From contig JAQGOE010000230.1 in assembly GCA_028293725.1 (NCBI GenBank), forward strand, positions 1 to 35,104: DNA of 35,104 nucleotides, in the 5' to 3' direction. Shown one piece after another: positions 4,745-13,833 of the stretch. This DNA is from Gammaproteobacteria bacterium (lineage in GTDB: Bacteria > Pseudomonadota > Gammaproteobacteria > Steroidobacterales > Steroidobacteraceae). A program made the translations under genes and the position numbers. Positions within the stretch are counted from its first letter, which is position 1. The number at the start of each line of letters is the position of its first letter. The notes under the pieces were generated by a model. The model saw nothing but the letters and a program-made list of their open reading frames with translations, was not told the origin of the DNA and did not search any database.

Positions 4745-7405
4745 ATGAAACAGCCCCCGGACTCCAGTGGCCGATTCCGTCCGGCGGTTCTCACGCCGCA
4801 CGAGCTGGTCCGGGGCCGGTTGCTGCTGCGGGTGACCGCCGAGAATGCGCTCGGCGCGCCCCATTGCACCTTGATCGTGGGGCCCGCAGGATTTGGCAAG
4901 ACCACCCTCCTCGCGCAAGCCTATCGCCACGTCGCGGCGCAAGGCCACCCGACAATCTGGCTCGAATGCGATCGGCACGATGCGGACCCGAGTCATTTTC
5001 TGAACAGCCTGTACGCGGCGGGAAGCGCTGCGGGCGCCAACACGACGGACCCCGAGTTCGACACCTCAGACTTCGGGCGCAGAGCCGCGGAGCTTGGAGC
5101 AAACGTGTGCCTTTGTATCGACGGGCTCGAGCACGTCATTGCGACCGACACGGAGCCGCTGATCGAGCGTCTGCTGGGTTCACTGCCGCCGCGAGCCCGC
5201 GTTCTGCTCGCCTCGCGCCAACTCCCCAATGCCTGGTTTCTCGAGCTCGAGCTCCAGGGTCTCGCCGTCTCGATCGAGGCCAACGATCTGCGGCTCACCC
5301 GCCCCGAGTTGGCTGAGTTGCTTCCCGAACGCTTCACTCCCGGGCAGGTCGCACAGGTGTCGGCGCTCACCGAAGGGTGGCCCGTCGCCGCGCAGTTGAC
5401 CCGTTTGCGCGCACAAGACACAGCATCGATCGCCGACATGCTCGAGCGGCTCGCGTACGAGGGACTGGGACTTTTCGAATATCTCGCGCACAAAGTGCTC
5501 GAGGTGCTCTCGAACGATCAACGGGAGCTCTTGCGCGTAACCTCCATCCTGTCGGCGATCACCCCTGGGTTGGCAAACGCACTGATGCAGCGGGATGACG
5601 GCTACGCGTTGCTGTCCGGGGTATTGCGGCTCGCCCCGATCGTCAGTGTCACCAGTGACCGCGACTTCACCATCCGTTTGCATCCTCTCCTCAGGCAATA
5701 CATGCGCGGCGAGCTCGCCCGATCTGGCCAGGAGCACGAGCGCGCATTGCATCGGCAGGCGGCTCGTTCGCTAGCTGTGGCCGGACAGATCCTCGAAGCC
5801 GTGCAACACGCCTTGGAGGCTGACGACCTGCCCCTCGCGTTGGAGGAGTTTGATCGGGCCGGCGGCGACGAGTTGATTTTCACGTTGGGGCCGCGGCAAG
5901 TTCATACGCTGGCCGAGACGCTTCCGCAGGCTGCGCGGGAAGGGTCGTTGCGGCTGCAATTCACGGATTTTTTGCTCGCGTTGGTCGACGGACACGCCCA
6001 CCTGACGAGCAAGCTACTCGCGCGACTGTTACAGGGCCTGGCGGCGGCGCATAAAGTGGGTCCCGACCCCGGGACCGCGTGGCGGGAGTTCGCCGCAACC
6101 TACAGCACCGTCTTCTCGGAACTCCTTGCCGACCTCAACGACGGCGCGGGACCAGGCTTGCTCGAGCGATGCGCAGCGGTCGAGCGTCTCGCGCACCTGC
6201 ACTTCGCGCACAACGAAGCCTACCTCGGCCTGGTCCTGGCTATCGAGGTGCTGCTGTTCTCCAGACATGCGAGCACGGCAGAGTCCAGGCGCGCGCTGCA
6301 CGACTACATCGCATTGTGTGAGCGCAATCACTTCGCACCCCATCTTCCTTCCGTGAATCCGCAACGGGGCTTGCTCGCCTTCCTGGAAGGCGACCTCGAT
6401 GCCGCCCTCGGCTTTCTGGCCCGGCCGCAGTCGAAGCGCATCGACCGGTTTGCCGAGCCGGAGCCCCTGCTCGCACAGCTCAGCAAGGTCCTGGTCGCGA
6501 CGATCCATTACGAGCGCAACGAGATCGAGCAGTCCTTCGCTATCATCGACGGCGTCTTCGTCGACCCTGATCGGACGCTACCGGAAACCTGGGCGCTCGC
6601 CTGTCGCATCCGGGCATTGTGCCTCGAAGCGCTTGGGAGACCCGCCGAGGCCGACCACGTCCTCTCGCACGAAGAAAGCCAGGCCCGTCGGCGCGACGCA
6701 CGACGCCTCGGTCTCATCATCACGGCACTGCAGCTGGAGCTCGGCATCCGCAGGGGACAGCCCGATCTGTCCAGGCTCGAAACACTCGTGAATGCCCTCG
6801 AAAACGAGCTCGATCGCGCGGAAGCCTCCTGGTTTTTCGCCGCCTGCCTGGGTCGGGCCGTAGTTCCGGCACTAACACTGACGGCACGTCAGCCGCACGC
6901 CAGGAAATTGGCCACGCAACTGGTGGACCGGGCACACGCCTGCGGAAATCAGCTCTTCCAGGCGACCGGTCAAATCCTGCTGGCGCGCGCCGAGGATGCT
7001 GCAGGAGAGGCGACCAACTCGCGCCTACGGCTCTCCGCGGCGCTCAAGAGCACCGGCCGCATGCGAGTTGTGCGTCCGTACATCGACATCTGGGCCAAAG
7101 CAACCGTGCCTCTCGTGAACATCATTGCCGAACAGACCTCGGCGGAGGATGTCGAGCACATCAGGAACGTGCTGCGCGCTTTGGACACCGCCGTGCCTAG
7201 CACTCTCGACGGGTGGAGCATGCTGTCCGAGCGCGAGCGCGACGTGTTATCCGCGCTTTCGGCCCACGACACCACAAAAGCCATCGCCAAGAGCCTCGGG
7301 CTCTCCCCGGAGACGGTCAAGCATCACTTGAAGGGGATCTTCTCCAAGCTCGGGGTGCACAGCAGGGCCGAGGCACTCGAGCGGCTCGCACAACTTTCGG
7401 ATTGA
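4745..7405 (+). CDS. MalT-like LuxR-family transcriptional regulator (STAND ATPase)
   Basis: An 886-residue regulator. The N-terminal ATPase has a P-loop GPAGFGKTT at residues 46-54, a CLCIDGLEHV Walker B-like segment and a RVLLASRQ sensor-like motif. A long alpha-helical, TPR-like region follows, from about 380 to 800. The C-terminus has a LuxR helix-turn-helix: LSERERDVLSAL, then TTKAIAKSLGLSPETVKHHL in two helices, and a SKLGVHSRAEAL end. This is the MalT layout, in which inducer and ATP drive oligomerisation and activation. I chose the ATG at 4745 because MKQPPDSSGR leads directly into the ATPase domain; the frame upstream overlaps the aminotransferase. It precedes the TonB receptor operon and probably controls it. 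Confidence 0.88.
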   Translation: MKQPPDSSGRFRPAVLTPHELVRGRLLLRVTAENALGAPHCTLIVGPAGFGKTTLLAQAYRHVAAQGHPTIWLECDRHDADPSHFLNSLYAAGSAAGANTTDPEFDTSDFGRRAAELGANVCLCIDGLEHVIATDTEPLIERLLGSLPPRARVLLASRQLPNAWFLELELQGLAVSIEANDLRLTRPELAELLPERFTPGQVAQVSALTEGWPVAAQLTRLRAQDTASIADMLERLAYEGLGLFEYLAHKVLEVLSNDQRELLRVTSILSAITPGLANALMQRDDGYALLSGVLRLAPIVSVTSDRDFTIRLHPLLRQYMRGELARSGQEHERALHRQAARSLAVAGQILEAVQHALEADDLPLALEEFDRAGGDELIFTLGPRQVHTLAETLPQAAREGSLRLQFTDFLLALVDGHAHLTSKLLARLLQGLAAAHKVGPDPGTAWREFAATYSTVFSELLADLNDGAGPGLLERCAAVERLAHLHFAHNEAYLGLVLAIEVLLFSRHASTAESRRALHDYIALCERNHFAPHLPSVNPQRGLLAFLEGDLDAALGFLARPQSKRIDRFAEPEPLLAQLSKVLVATIHYERNEIEQSFAIIDGVFVDPDRTLPETWALACRIRALCLEALGRPAEADHVLSHEESQARRRDARRLGLIITALQLELGIRRGQPDLSRLETLVNALENELDRAEASWFFAACLGRAVVPALTLTARQPHARKLATQLVDRAHACGNQLFQATGQILLARAEDAAGEATNSRLRLSAALKSTGRMRVVRPYIDIWAKATVPLVNIIAEQTSAEDVEHIRNVLRALDTAVPSTLDGWSMLSERERDVLSALSAHDTTKAIAKSLGLSPETVKHHLKGIFSKLGVHSRAEALERLAQLSD

Positions 7406-7436
7406 CCGTGGGGCTCATCACCCGGTATGACTGCCT

Positions 7437-7446
7437 GCATCCCCCG
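7437..7446. promoter_or_regulatory. GCATCCCCCG motif upstream of the TonB receptor
   Basis: Identical to the 10-mer at 4689-4698, it lies 81 bases before the receptor start at 7528. A GGGGCT/AGCCCC pairing (about 7410 and 7450) flanks it. Its role as a binding site for the MalT-like regulator is inferred. Confidence 0.4.
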
Positions 7447-7527
7447 CGAAGCCCCTTGCCTCCCCTCGGCGACGCCGCTTTCAATCGGTGGGGCGCGACA
7501 GGCACGCGCGACAGCTTGGGACATAAC

Positions 7528-9612
7528 ATGAAAACATCGATCCAGCTCACTGTGGCCATGGGGGTGGCCATCGTGGTATCGCAATCGGCCCTGGCCGACG
7601 ATCAACTCGAGGAAGTGGTGGTGACGGCCCAGAAGCGCAGCGAGCGTCTGCAGGACGTCCCGATTCAGGTCGACGTCTTCACCGCCCAGAGCATCGCGGA
7701 CTCGGGCATCCACGACACCTCCGACTTCGTCGGGTATGTTCCCAACATGACGTTCGATCGAGCCGACACCTACCGCAACAGCTTCGTGGTGGTGCGCGGC
7801 CTGGCCCAGGTCACCAACGCCGATCCGCCGATCGCCGTAATCGTGGACGGCGTGCCGCAGGTCGACCAGAAGCAGTTCAACATGCGCCTCTTCGATATCG
7901 ACCAGATCGAGGTGTTGAAGGGTCCCCAGGGCACCCTGTACGGCCGCGACGCCATTGGCGGTGCGGTCATCATCAATACCCGAAGTCCTACCGAGCACTT
8001 CTCCGGTTACGCCGATGCAACCGTAGGGAATGGAGATTCGGTCAATGCGACCGCGGGCATCTCCGGTCCGCTCGTCGGCGACCGGGTGCTGTTCCGACTC
8101 TCCGCCGACTACCTCCATGATGGTGGCCTGATCGAGAACACGTACCTGCACGACAAGTCCGACTTCGTGCACTACGACTATACGACCCGGGGCCGGTTGA
8201 CGTTCATCGCCAGCGACGACTGGACCATCGACGTGCGCGGCAGTTTCGGCCGCTTCAGCGGTGCGAGCAACGAATACAGCTGGATTCGACCGGCCAACGC
8301 CAACACGTTCGTCGATCCGACGTACAGCTTCTATCCGAACGCCAACGGCGAGTCCACCGACGCGGTCGTCAAGGTCGACGGCGATCTCGGGTTCGCCAGG
8401 CTCACCTGGATCAACGGCTACAACCGCATCACCGAGGTCGACCGGGCCGATCTCGACTTCAGCAACCCCGTGCAGTACCCGGGAGGGTTTCTCAACTTCG
8501 GCTTCCAGGTCGGCCAGGGCCAGGACCTCGGCGATGCGATCTATTCCGAGGAGCTGCGCCTCACGTCCAAGTCCAGCGGCCCGCTGCGCTGGGTCGGTGG
8601 ACTGTCTTATCAGTATTCCAACAAGTCTCTCCAGACCCGCGCTTTCATCGATCTCGACGGCAGTCCGAGTCAGATCGACAACCCGGCGTTGGTGATCGTT
8701 AACCAGAATGTCCGCAACCACTATCGCTCGACGGGATTCTTCGCCCAGGCGGATTACGATTTCCTGCCCACGTTGACTTTGACCGCCGGGCTGCGATACG
8801 ACCGCGACGTTCGCGAGCAGCGCGACCTGATCGGCGAAAACTTTTACAACGCCACCTTCGTAGCATCGCAACCGAAGCTGACGCTGACCTATAAGCCCTC
8901 GCACGACCAGACGTTCTACCTGACCGCGAGCAGCGGCTATCGCCCGGGCGGCTTCAACGCCAGCCCGATCTCGCCGACCTACAAGAGCGAATACGTGCGT
9001 AACTTCGAAGGCGGGTTCAAGACCACCTTCCTCGATGGACAACTGCTCGTCAACGGCGCGGTCTTCTACGAGAACGACCACAACTACCAGTACTACTATG
9101 TCAACGTGGCCACCGCCTCCCAGATCGACCAGAACATCGACCGGGTGGGCATCAAGGGCGCGGAGATCGAGACCCAGTGGCATCCCACTTCCAACTGGCA
9201 GTTTTTCGCGAACTTCGGCTACAGCGACGCAAGGATCAAGCAGCTGGACTCATTGCCTCAATACGTGGGCAACTACACTCCGAACCTGACGCCGTGGAAC
9301 GGTGCGCTCGGCACTGAGTACCGCGCTCCACTCGTCGGGGACCTGAAGTGGTACGGTCGGATCGACGGCCAACTTTACGGGCGCAAGTACTGGCAGGTTG
9401 ACAACATGGACGTGCAGGATGCCAAGCAATATCTCAATGCCCGACTCGGAATCGAAGGCACCCACTGGGGGGCCTATCTCTGGGGTCGGAACATAACGGA
9501 CACCCGCGCATACTCGCAGTATGTCTCGCCTTCACTCGGAGTCGGCGTCGCGGGCATCGGCTTTCTCGTGGAGCCGGCGACCTACGGTGTCGAAGCGCAC
9601 GTGAGCTTCTGA
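7528..9612 (+). CDS. TonB-dependent outer-membrane receptor
   Basis: A 694-residue receptor. A signal peptide of about 23 residues ends SQSALA-DD. A TonB box-like LEEVVVTAQKR follows directly, then the plug domain (about 40-150) with DVPIQVDVF, a VVRGLAQV turn, DGVPQ, EVLKGPQGTLYGRDAIGGAV and the IINTRSP end; I describe that middle as the EVLKGPQGTLYGR plug signature. The 22-strand barrel fills the rest, ending in VEAHVSF with the usual terminal Phe. It imports a substrate too large or scarce for porins. It is the first gene after the regulator, with five bases between its stop and the amidohydrolase start, so the substrate is probably the compound processed by the downstream enzymes. I chose the ATG at 7528 because it starts the signal peptide. 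Confidence 0.92.
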   Translation: MKTSIQLTVAMGVAIVVSQSALADDQLEEVVVTAQKRSERLQDVPIQVDVFTAQSIADSGIHDTSDFVGYVPNMTFDRADTYRNSFVVVRGLAQVTNADPPIAVIVDGVPQVDQKQFNMRLFDIDQIEVLKGPQGTLYGRDAIGGAVIINTRSPTEHFSGYADATVGNGDSVNATAGISGPLVGDRVLFRLSADYLHDGGLIENTYLHDKSDFVHYDYTTRGRLTFIASDDWTIDVRGSFGRFSGASNEYSWIRPANANTFVDPTYSFYPNANGESTDAVVKVDGDLGFARLTWINGYNRITEVDRADLDFSNPVQYPGGFLNFGFQVGQGQDLGDAIYSEELRLTSKSSGPLRWVGGLSYQYSNKSLQTRAFIDLDGSPSQIDNPALVIVNQNVRNHYRSTGFFAQADYDFLPTLTLTAGLRYDRDVREQRDLIGENFYNATFVASQPKLTLTYKPSHDQTFYLTASSGYRPGGFNASPISPTYKSEYVRNFEGGFKTTFLDGQLLVNGAVFYENDHNYQYYYVNVATASQIDQNIDRVGIKGAEIETQWHPTSNWQFFANFGYSDARIKQLDSLPQYVGNYTPNLTPWNGALGTEYRAPLVGDLKWYGRIDGQLYGRKYWQVDNMDVQDAKQYLNARLGIEGTHWGAYLWGRNITDTRAYSQYVSPSLGVGVAGIGFLVEPATYGVEAHVSF

Positions 9613-9617
9613 TACCG

Positions 9618-10865
9618 ATGGCAACCCTCAGGATCAAGACCACTCGCTACTTCGACGGTGAGCGGCTGCACGCTGAGCAGCCTTTCAACATCACGGTCCA
9701 CGGTGATCGAGTTGCGGGGGTATCGGGGCAGCAGAATGCACCGGAGGGGAGCGCCGGGGACGTCCACGAAATCGACGCATCGTCGCTGACGATTCTTCCT
9801 GGTCTCATTGACGCGCATTTCCACCCGGTCAGCGCTAGTTTCGACGTCGCCTCCATAGATCGTTCTCACCCGTCACTGCGCGCACTGGATGCGCGTCGCC
9901 ACCTCGAATCCGCACTGCTGCGAGGATTCACAACAGTGCGTGACGCCGGAGGCGGAGACATCGGACTGGTCCGTGCAAACGAACAAGGTTTGATCCGAGG
10001 ACCCCGACTTCTGCTGGCCGGCAAAGCGCTTTCGCAAACAGGTGGGCATGGTGACATGCGTCCGGCCGATGCCGTGCCCCTGTGCTCGTGCGGTTATAAT
10101 GGCGCACTCAGCGCAGTCGTGGACGGACCCGACCAGATGCGCAGGGCGGTCCGCGAACAACTCCGACAGGGCGCGACGCAAATCAAGTTGTTCGTATCAG
10201 GTGGCGTTCTATCGCCGACGGACCCTTTGTGGATGAATCAGTTCACGGACGAGGAAATACGCGCGGCGGTAGAGGAAGCCGCAACCAGACGTACGTATGT
10301 CATGGCGCACGCCCACACGGCCGAGGCGGTTTTGCGCTGTATTCGCAATGGGGTCCGCTCCATTGAGCACGGTACTCTGATGGATCGGAGAAGCGCCGAC
10401 GCCGTCGCGGAAGCTGGCGCCTTCGTCGTACCGACACTGGCCGTCGTGGATGTTTTACGACAGGACACTACGCGCCTGCCGCCTGGTGCGGCGGAGAAAC
10501 TGAGCATGATTGCCGATCAGAATGCAGAGTCGCTTGCGCTCTGCGCCACGGCGGGAGTAAAGCTCGGCTTCGGTACGGATCTGTTCGGCCAACTGCGTGA
10601 CCGCCAGGCTCACGAGTTCATCACGCGCGGCCGGGTACAACCGGCAGCGGAGATCATTCGCTCGGCGACGCGCGTGAATGCTGAGTTGGTCAATATGTCA
10701 GGTCAGATTGGCACGATCGCGCCGGGCGCGTTCGCCGATATTATTGGCGTCGCCGGAGACCCCTTCCAGGATCTGCGCGTGTTGGCCGAGCCCGAAACGC
10801 ATCTCAAGCTCGTCATCCGCGGCGGTGAGATCGTACTGAATCGACTAACGGAGAGTCAGTCATGA
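9618..10865 (+). CDS. Metal-dependent amidohydrolase, imidazolonepropionase / Xaa-Pro dipeptidase-like
   Basis: A 415-residue amidohydrolase-superfamily enzyme. Metal ligands are H67 and H69 in LIDAHFHPV, probable carbamylated K190 in IKLFVSGG, H231 in YVMAHAHTAEA, H251 in SIEHGTL and D321 in GFGTDLFG. This is a full binuclear set. The subgroup includes imidazolonepropionases and dipeptidases acting on N-blocked or cyclic dipeptide-like amides. No signal peptide is visible, so it acts in the cytoplasm. It starts five bases after the receptor stop, and its own stop overlaps the HyuA start (ATGA). With HyuA and DUF917 it probably opens or hydrolyses a cyclic amide. The exact substrate is unknown. 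Confidence 0.85.
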   Translation: MATLRIKTTRYFDGERLHAEQPFNITVHGDRVAGVSGQQNAPEGSAGDVHEIDASSLTILPGLIDAHFHPVSASFDVASIDRSHPSLRALDARRHLESALLRGFTTVRDAGGGDIGLVRANEQGLIRGPRLLLAGKALSQTGGHGDMRPADAVPLCSCGYNGALSAVVDGPDQMRRAVREQLRQGATQIKLFVSGGVLSPTDPLWMNQFTDEEIRAAVEEAATRRTYVMAHAHTAEAVLRCIRNGVRSIEHGTLMDRRSADAVAEAGAFVVPTLAVVDVLRQDTTRLPPGAAEKLSMIADQNAESLALCATAGVKLGFGTDLFGQLRDRQAHEFITRGRVQPAAEIIRSATRVNAELVNMSGQIGTIAPGAFADIIGVAGDPFQDLRVLAEPETHLKLVIRGGEIVLNRLTESQS

Positions 10866-12427
10866 GTGCAGTCTCACCTGTACTGGGTGTGGACGTTGGG
10901 GGAACGAACACCGACGCCGTCATCATGCTCGGTGACGAAGTGGTCGCAGCGGCGAAACGCCCCACGACCGCTGACGTTGGCGAAGGGTTGGTCGCGGCCG
11001 TTCGCGCCGTGCTCGAGGCGGCGGAGATGTCGCCGGACAGCGTGGCCACCGTCATGATCGGCACGACCCAGTTCATAAACGCTTTCGTCCAGAGGCGCGA
11101 CCTGACACAGGTGGCGGCTGTTCGCGTTGCCCTGCCAAAGACCGACGGCATTCCCCCGATGGTGGGATGGCCGGACGACCTCGTCCAGGTTGTCGGGCGT
11201 CACGGATATCTCGTGGGTGGCGGGTCGTTCTATGACGGTCGTGAATACGCTCCGTTGGATACGGCCGCACTGGAGAATGCCGGTCGGGACATCCGGGCGA
11301 AGGGTATCCGCTCCATTGCATTGACATGCGGATTCGCCCCTGTGCGGCCGGACATCGAGCAGAAAGCCGCCGAAGTCATCCTCAGTGTCCATCCAGAAGC
11401 CGATATCACCCTATCGAGCGAAGTGGGCGGCCTTGGCCTGATCGATCGGGAGAATGCCGCGCTCATCAACGCCTCACTGCGGCAGTTGTCCCACAAGGTC
11501 GTGAACTCACTCAAGGACGCGCTCGGCCAGTTGGGCGTTCGCGTCCCGATCTACTTCAGCCAGAACGACGGCACACTCGTATCGACAGATTACGCCACGC
11601 GCTTTCCAATCGTGACCTGCTCCGCGGGCCCGACGAATAGCATCCGTGGCGCGGCCTTCCTGACCGGTCTTCAGGACGCGATCGTCATGGACATCGGCGG
11701 CACAACCACCGACCTGGGCTTTCTGGTCCGAGGATTTCCCAGGGAGACGGCGACCGCGCACCTCATCGGTGGCGTGCGTACGAATTTCCGGATGCCGGAC
11801 GTTCTTTCGATCGCCCTCGGTGGCGGTACGCATGTGCGCGGCGGCGCCGATAACATCGTACTCGGTCCCGACTCCGTCGGTTTCGAGCTGACCCGCCGCG
11901 GTGTGGTCTTTGGCGGTGCGGATCTGACGACGACAGACATTGCTGTGCGTGCCGGCCAGGCGTCCATCGGCGATCCGCGCCGGGTCGCATCGCTCGGCAG
12001 CCGACTCGTCACCGCCGCGCTCGACCGCATCCACGGCCAGATCGAGGATGCGATCGATCAAATGAAGACCAGCAGCCTCCCGGTGCCCGTCATCCTCGTG
12101 GGAGGAGGCAATATCCTTTTGAGCCGATCCTTGCGGGGCACTTCCGAAGTCCACAGGCCGAAACACGCCGACGTTGCGAACGCCGTCGGCGCGGCGATCT
12201 CCATGGTGAGCGGCCGCGTCGACCGGATGTTTGATTTCGCGATCGGACGAGCGCGTGCGCTCGAACAAGCGAAGGATGAAGCACGCTCGGCTGCGCTCGC
12301 CGCGGGCGCAGAGCCGGATTCGATCGAGATCGTGGAGTTGACTGAGCTACCCATGACGCACATGCGAACGACCGCGGTTCAAGTGAAGGTCCGTGCCGTG
12401 GGCAAGCTGCGGGTAGGAGCGCCCTGA
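10862..12427 (+). CDS. HyuA-type hydantoinase/oxoprolinase family protein
   Basis: A 521-residue ASKHA-fold protein. It has the phosphate-1 motif GVDVGGTNTDAV at about residues 9-20, the phosphate-2 motif MDIGGTTTDLGF at 276-287 and an adenosine motif VILVGGGNILL near 410. HyuA/OplA proteins couple ATP hydrolysis to opening of hydantoin or 5-oxoproline rings, or to carboxylation in acetone carboxylase relatives. They usually need a HyuB partner. No HyuB is present here; the next gene is instead DUF917, a known alternative neighbour of short HyuA proteins. Overlaps on both sides (ATGA with the amidohydrolase, TGATG with DUF917) show tight co-translation. Cytoplasmic. Confidence 0.88.
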   Translation: MSAVSPVLGVDVGGTNTDAVIMLGDEVVAAAKRPTTADVGEGLVAAVRAVLEAAEMSPDSVATVMIGTTQFINAFVQRRDLTQVAAVRVALPKTDGIPPMVGWPDDLVQVVGRHGYLVGGGSFYDGREYAPLDTAALENAGRDIRAKGIRSIALTCGFAPVRPDIEQKAAEVILSVHPEADITLSSEVGGLGLIDRENAALINASLRQLSHKVVNSLKDALGQLGVRVPIYFSQNDGTLVSTDYATRFPIVTCSAGPTNSIRGAAFLTGLQDAIVMDIGGTTTDLGFLVRGFPRETATAHLIGGVRTNFRMPDVLSIALGGGTHVRGGADNIVLGPDSVGFELTRRGVVFGGADLTTTDIAVRAGQASIGDPRRVASLGSRLVTAALDRIHGQIEDAIDQMKTSSLPVPVILVGGGNILLSRSLRGTSEVHRPKHADVANAVGAAISMVSGRVDRMFDFAIGRARALEQAKDEARSAALAAGAEPDSIEIVELTELPMTHMRTTAVQVKVRAVGKLRVGAP

Positions 12428-13533
12428 TGTATACGATTACGAAAGAAATCGACGTGCGCGACATGGCTCGAGGAGCGGTGTTGCTCGGATCCGGCGGCGG
12501 TGGCGATCCGTACGTCGGTGAGCTTTACCTGCGAAATCAACTTGCGGAAGGTCGCAGCCCGAAGATATTGAAGGCTGCGGAGCTTGCGGATGACGCCTTT
12601 GTCGTCTCGATCGCCGGCGTGGGCGCCCCCACTGTCATCATCGAGCATCTGGTGAGCACGCACACCCTGCTGCGGCTTCTCGAGGCGAGCGAAAGCTTTT
12701 ACGGACGCAAGATCGACGCCCTGATCAGTGCCGAGATCGGCGGCGTCAATTCGATGTTCCCGTTGGCACTGGGCACCCGCGCCGGCATTCCGGTCGTCGA
12801 CGGAGATGGAATGGGCCGGGCGTTTCCGCACCTGGAGATGACGACGTTCGGTGTCTATGGATGTGCGGCCACTCCGAGTGTCCTCATGGACGACTCAGGA
12901 AACGTCGTACACGTGCACACAAAAACAAATCGCATCGCCGAGGAAGTTGTTCGCTCGGTCTGCGCCTCACTGGGATCCATGATCTTCGGCAGCTTTTATC
13001 CCATGTCGGGCCGCCAGGTAAAGCAACTCGCGGTCCACGATACGGTGAGCCATACATTGGAAATCGGCCGACGTATTCGCTCCGCGCGCGAGTCCCAACT
13101 CGACCCTGTGAAAGGCGTGCTGGAGTTTCTCAATGCTCCGTCCGAAGGACGCTACGCGCGCGAACTCTTCAACGGCCGAATTACCGACGTGTTGCACGAG
13201 ACGCGCGACGGCTGGCACTGGGGTCGCGTGCTCATCAGCAGTGGCGCCGGCCGCGAGCCGGAGTTTCGCATCGAGATCCAGAACGAGTATCTCGTCGCCC
13301 GCCACCATGAACGAACCGTCGCCATCGTTCCAGACCTGATTGCCATTCTGGATGCCGAATCCGCGGAACCCCTGACGGCGGAGATGCTGGCGTATGGCCA
13401 GCGCGTTCGTGTCATCGGCTACAGCGCCGCGCCGATCATGCGCCGGCCCGAATGCCTGAAGGTGTTCGGTCCCCGCCTCTTCGGGCTGGACGAGGATTTC
13501 CGCCCCGTCGAAGAGCTCATGGCGGCAAGCTGA
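12427..13533 (+). CDS. DUF917 family protein
   Basis: A 368-residue protein with the DUF917 opening: a LGSGGGGDPYVGELYL glycine-rich loop at about residues 20-35, then a VVSIAGVGAPTVIIE strand. The middle contains EIGGVNSMFPLALG and VVDGDGMGRAFP, both conserved in the family. As I recall, the Pfam domain has been linked to S-methyl-thiohydantoin desulfuration, but the role of this protein is not established. It shares one base with the HyuA stop. The constant HyuA-DUF917 pairing suggests both act on the same cyclic substrate. No signal peptide or membrane segment. Confidence 0.85.
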   Translation: MYTITKEIDVRDMARGAVLLGSGGGGDPYVGELYLRNQLAEGRSPKILKAAELADDAFVVSIAGVGAPTVIIEHLVSTHTLLRLLEASESFYGRKIDALISAEIGGVNSMFPLALGTRAGIPVVDGDGMGRAFPHLEMTTFGVYGCAATPSVLMDDSGNVVHVHTKTNRIAEEVVRSVCASLGSMIFGSFYPMSGRQVKQLAVHDTVSHTLEIGRRIRSARESQLDPVKGVLEFLNAPSEGRYARELFNGRITDVLHETRDGWHWGRVLISSGAGREPEFRIEIQNEYLVARHHERTVAIVPDLIAILDAESAEPLTAEMLAYGQRVRVIGYSAAPIMRRPECLKVFGPRLFGLDEDFRPVEELMAAS

Positions 13534-13542
13534 GCCCGTTCG

Positions 13543-13833
13543 ATGAGAGACGCCGTCGCTTTCATCTTCGGTCTCGGTATGGTGCTCAATGCCGCGCTAT
13601 TCGTGCCCCAGGCCGTTCATCTGTGGCGTACCAAGACCGCACAGGGGGTCTCGATCCTATCCTTCGCCGGCTTCAACACGTTGCAGGCGATCGGTGCGCT
13701 GCATGGGTATTTCGAGCACGACTATGCGTTGATGATCGGAATGTTGGCGAGCCTTCTGACCTGTGGAAGTGTCACAGTGCTGGCGGCTCGCTATAGCCGC
13801 CGCCGAGGGCCCTTGATGAGCAGCACGCGTTAG
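13543..13833 (+). CDS. SemiSWEET / PQ-loop family small membrane transporter
   Basis: A 96-residue protein with three predicted membrane helices and the PQ-loop motif in helix 1 ([19 protein letters not shown]). This is the size of bacterial SemiSWEETs, which work as dimers and move sugars or other small solutes passively across the inner membrane. It starts nine bases after the DUF917 stop, so it is probably the last gene of the operon. It may move the substrate or a product. Its stop overlaps the convergent pgi stop (13830-13833). Confidence 0.82.
   Translation: MRDAVAFIFGLGMVLNAALFVPQAVHLWRTKTAQGVSILSFAGFNTLQAIGALHGYFEHDYALMIGMLASLLTCGSVTVLAARYSRRRGPLMSSTR

Noticed and set aside
7324..9183. 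619-codon minus-strand open frame opposite the TonB receptor
   Set aside because: It is the shadow of the receptor gene in GC-rich DNA. The translation is Val/Gly/Arg/Asp-rich with no recognisable family, while the opposite strand has a full receptor.
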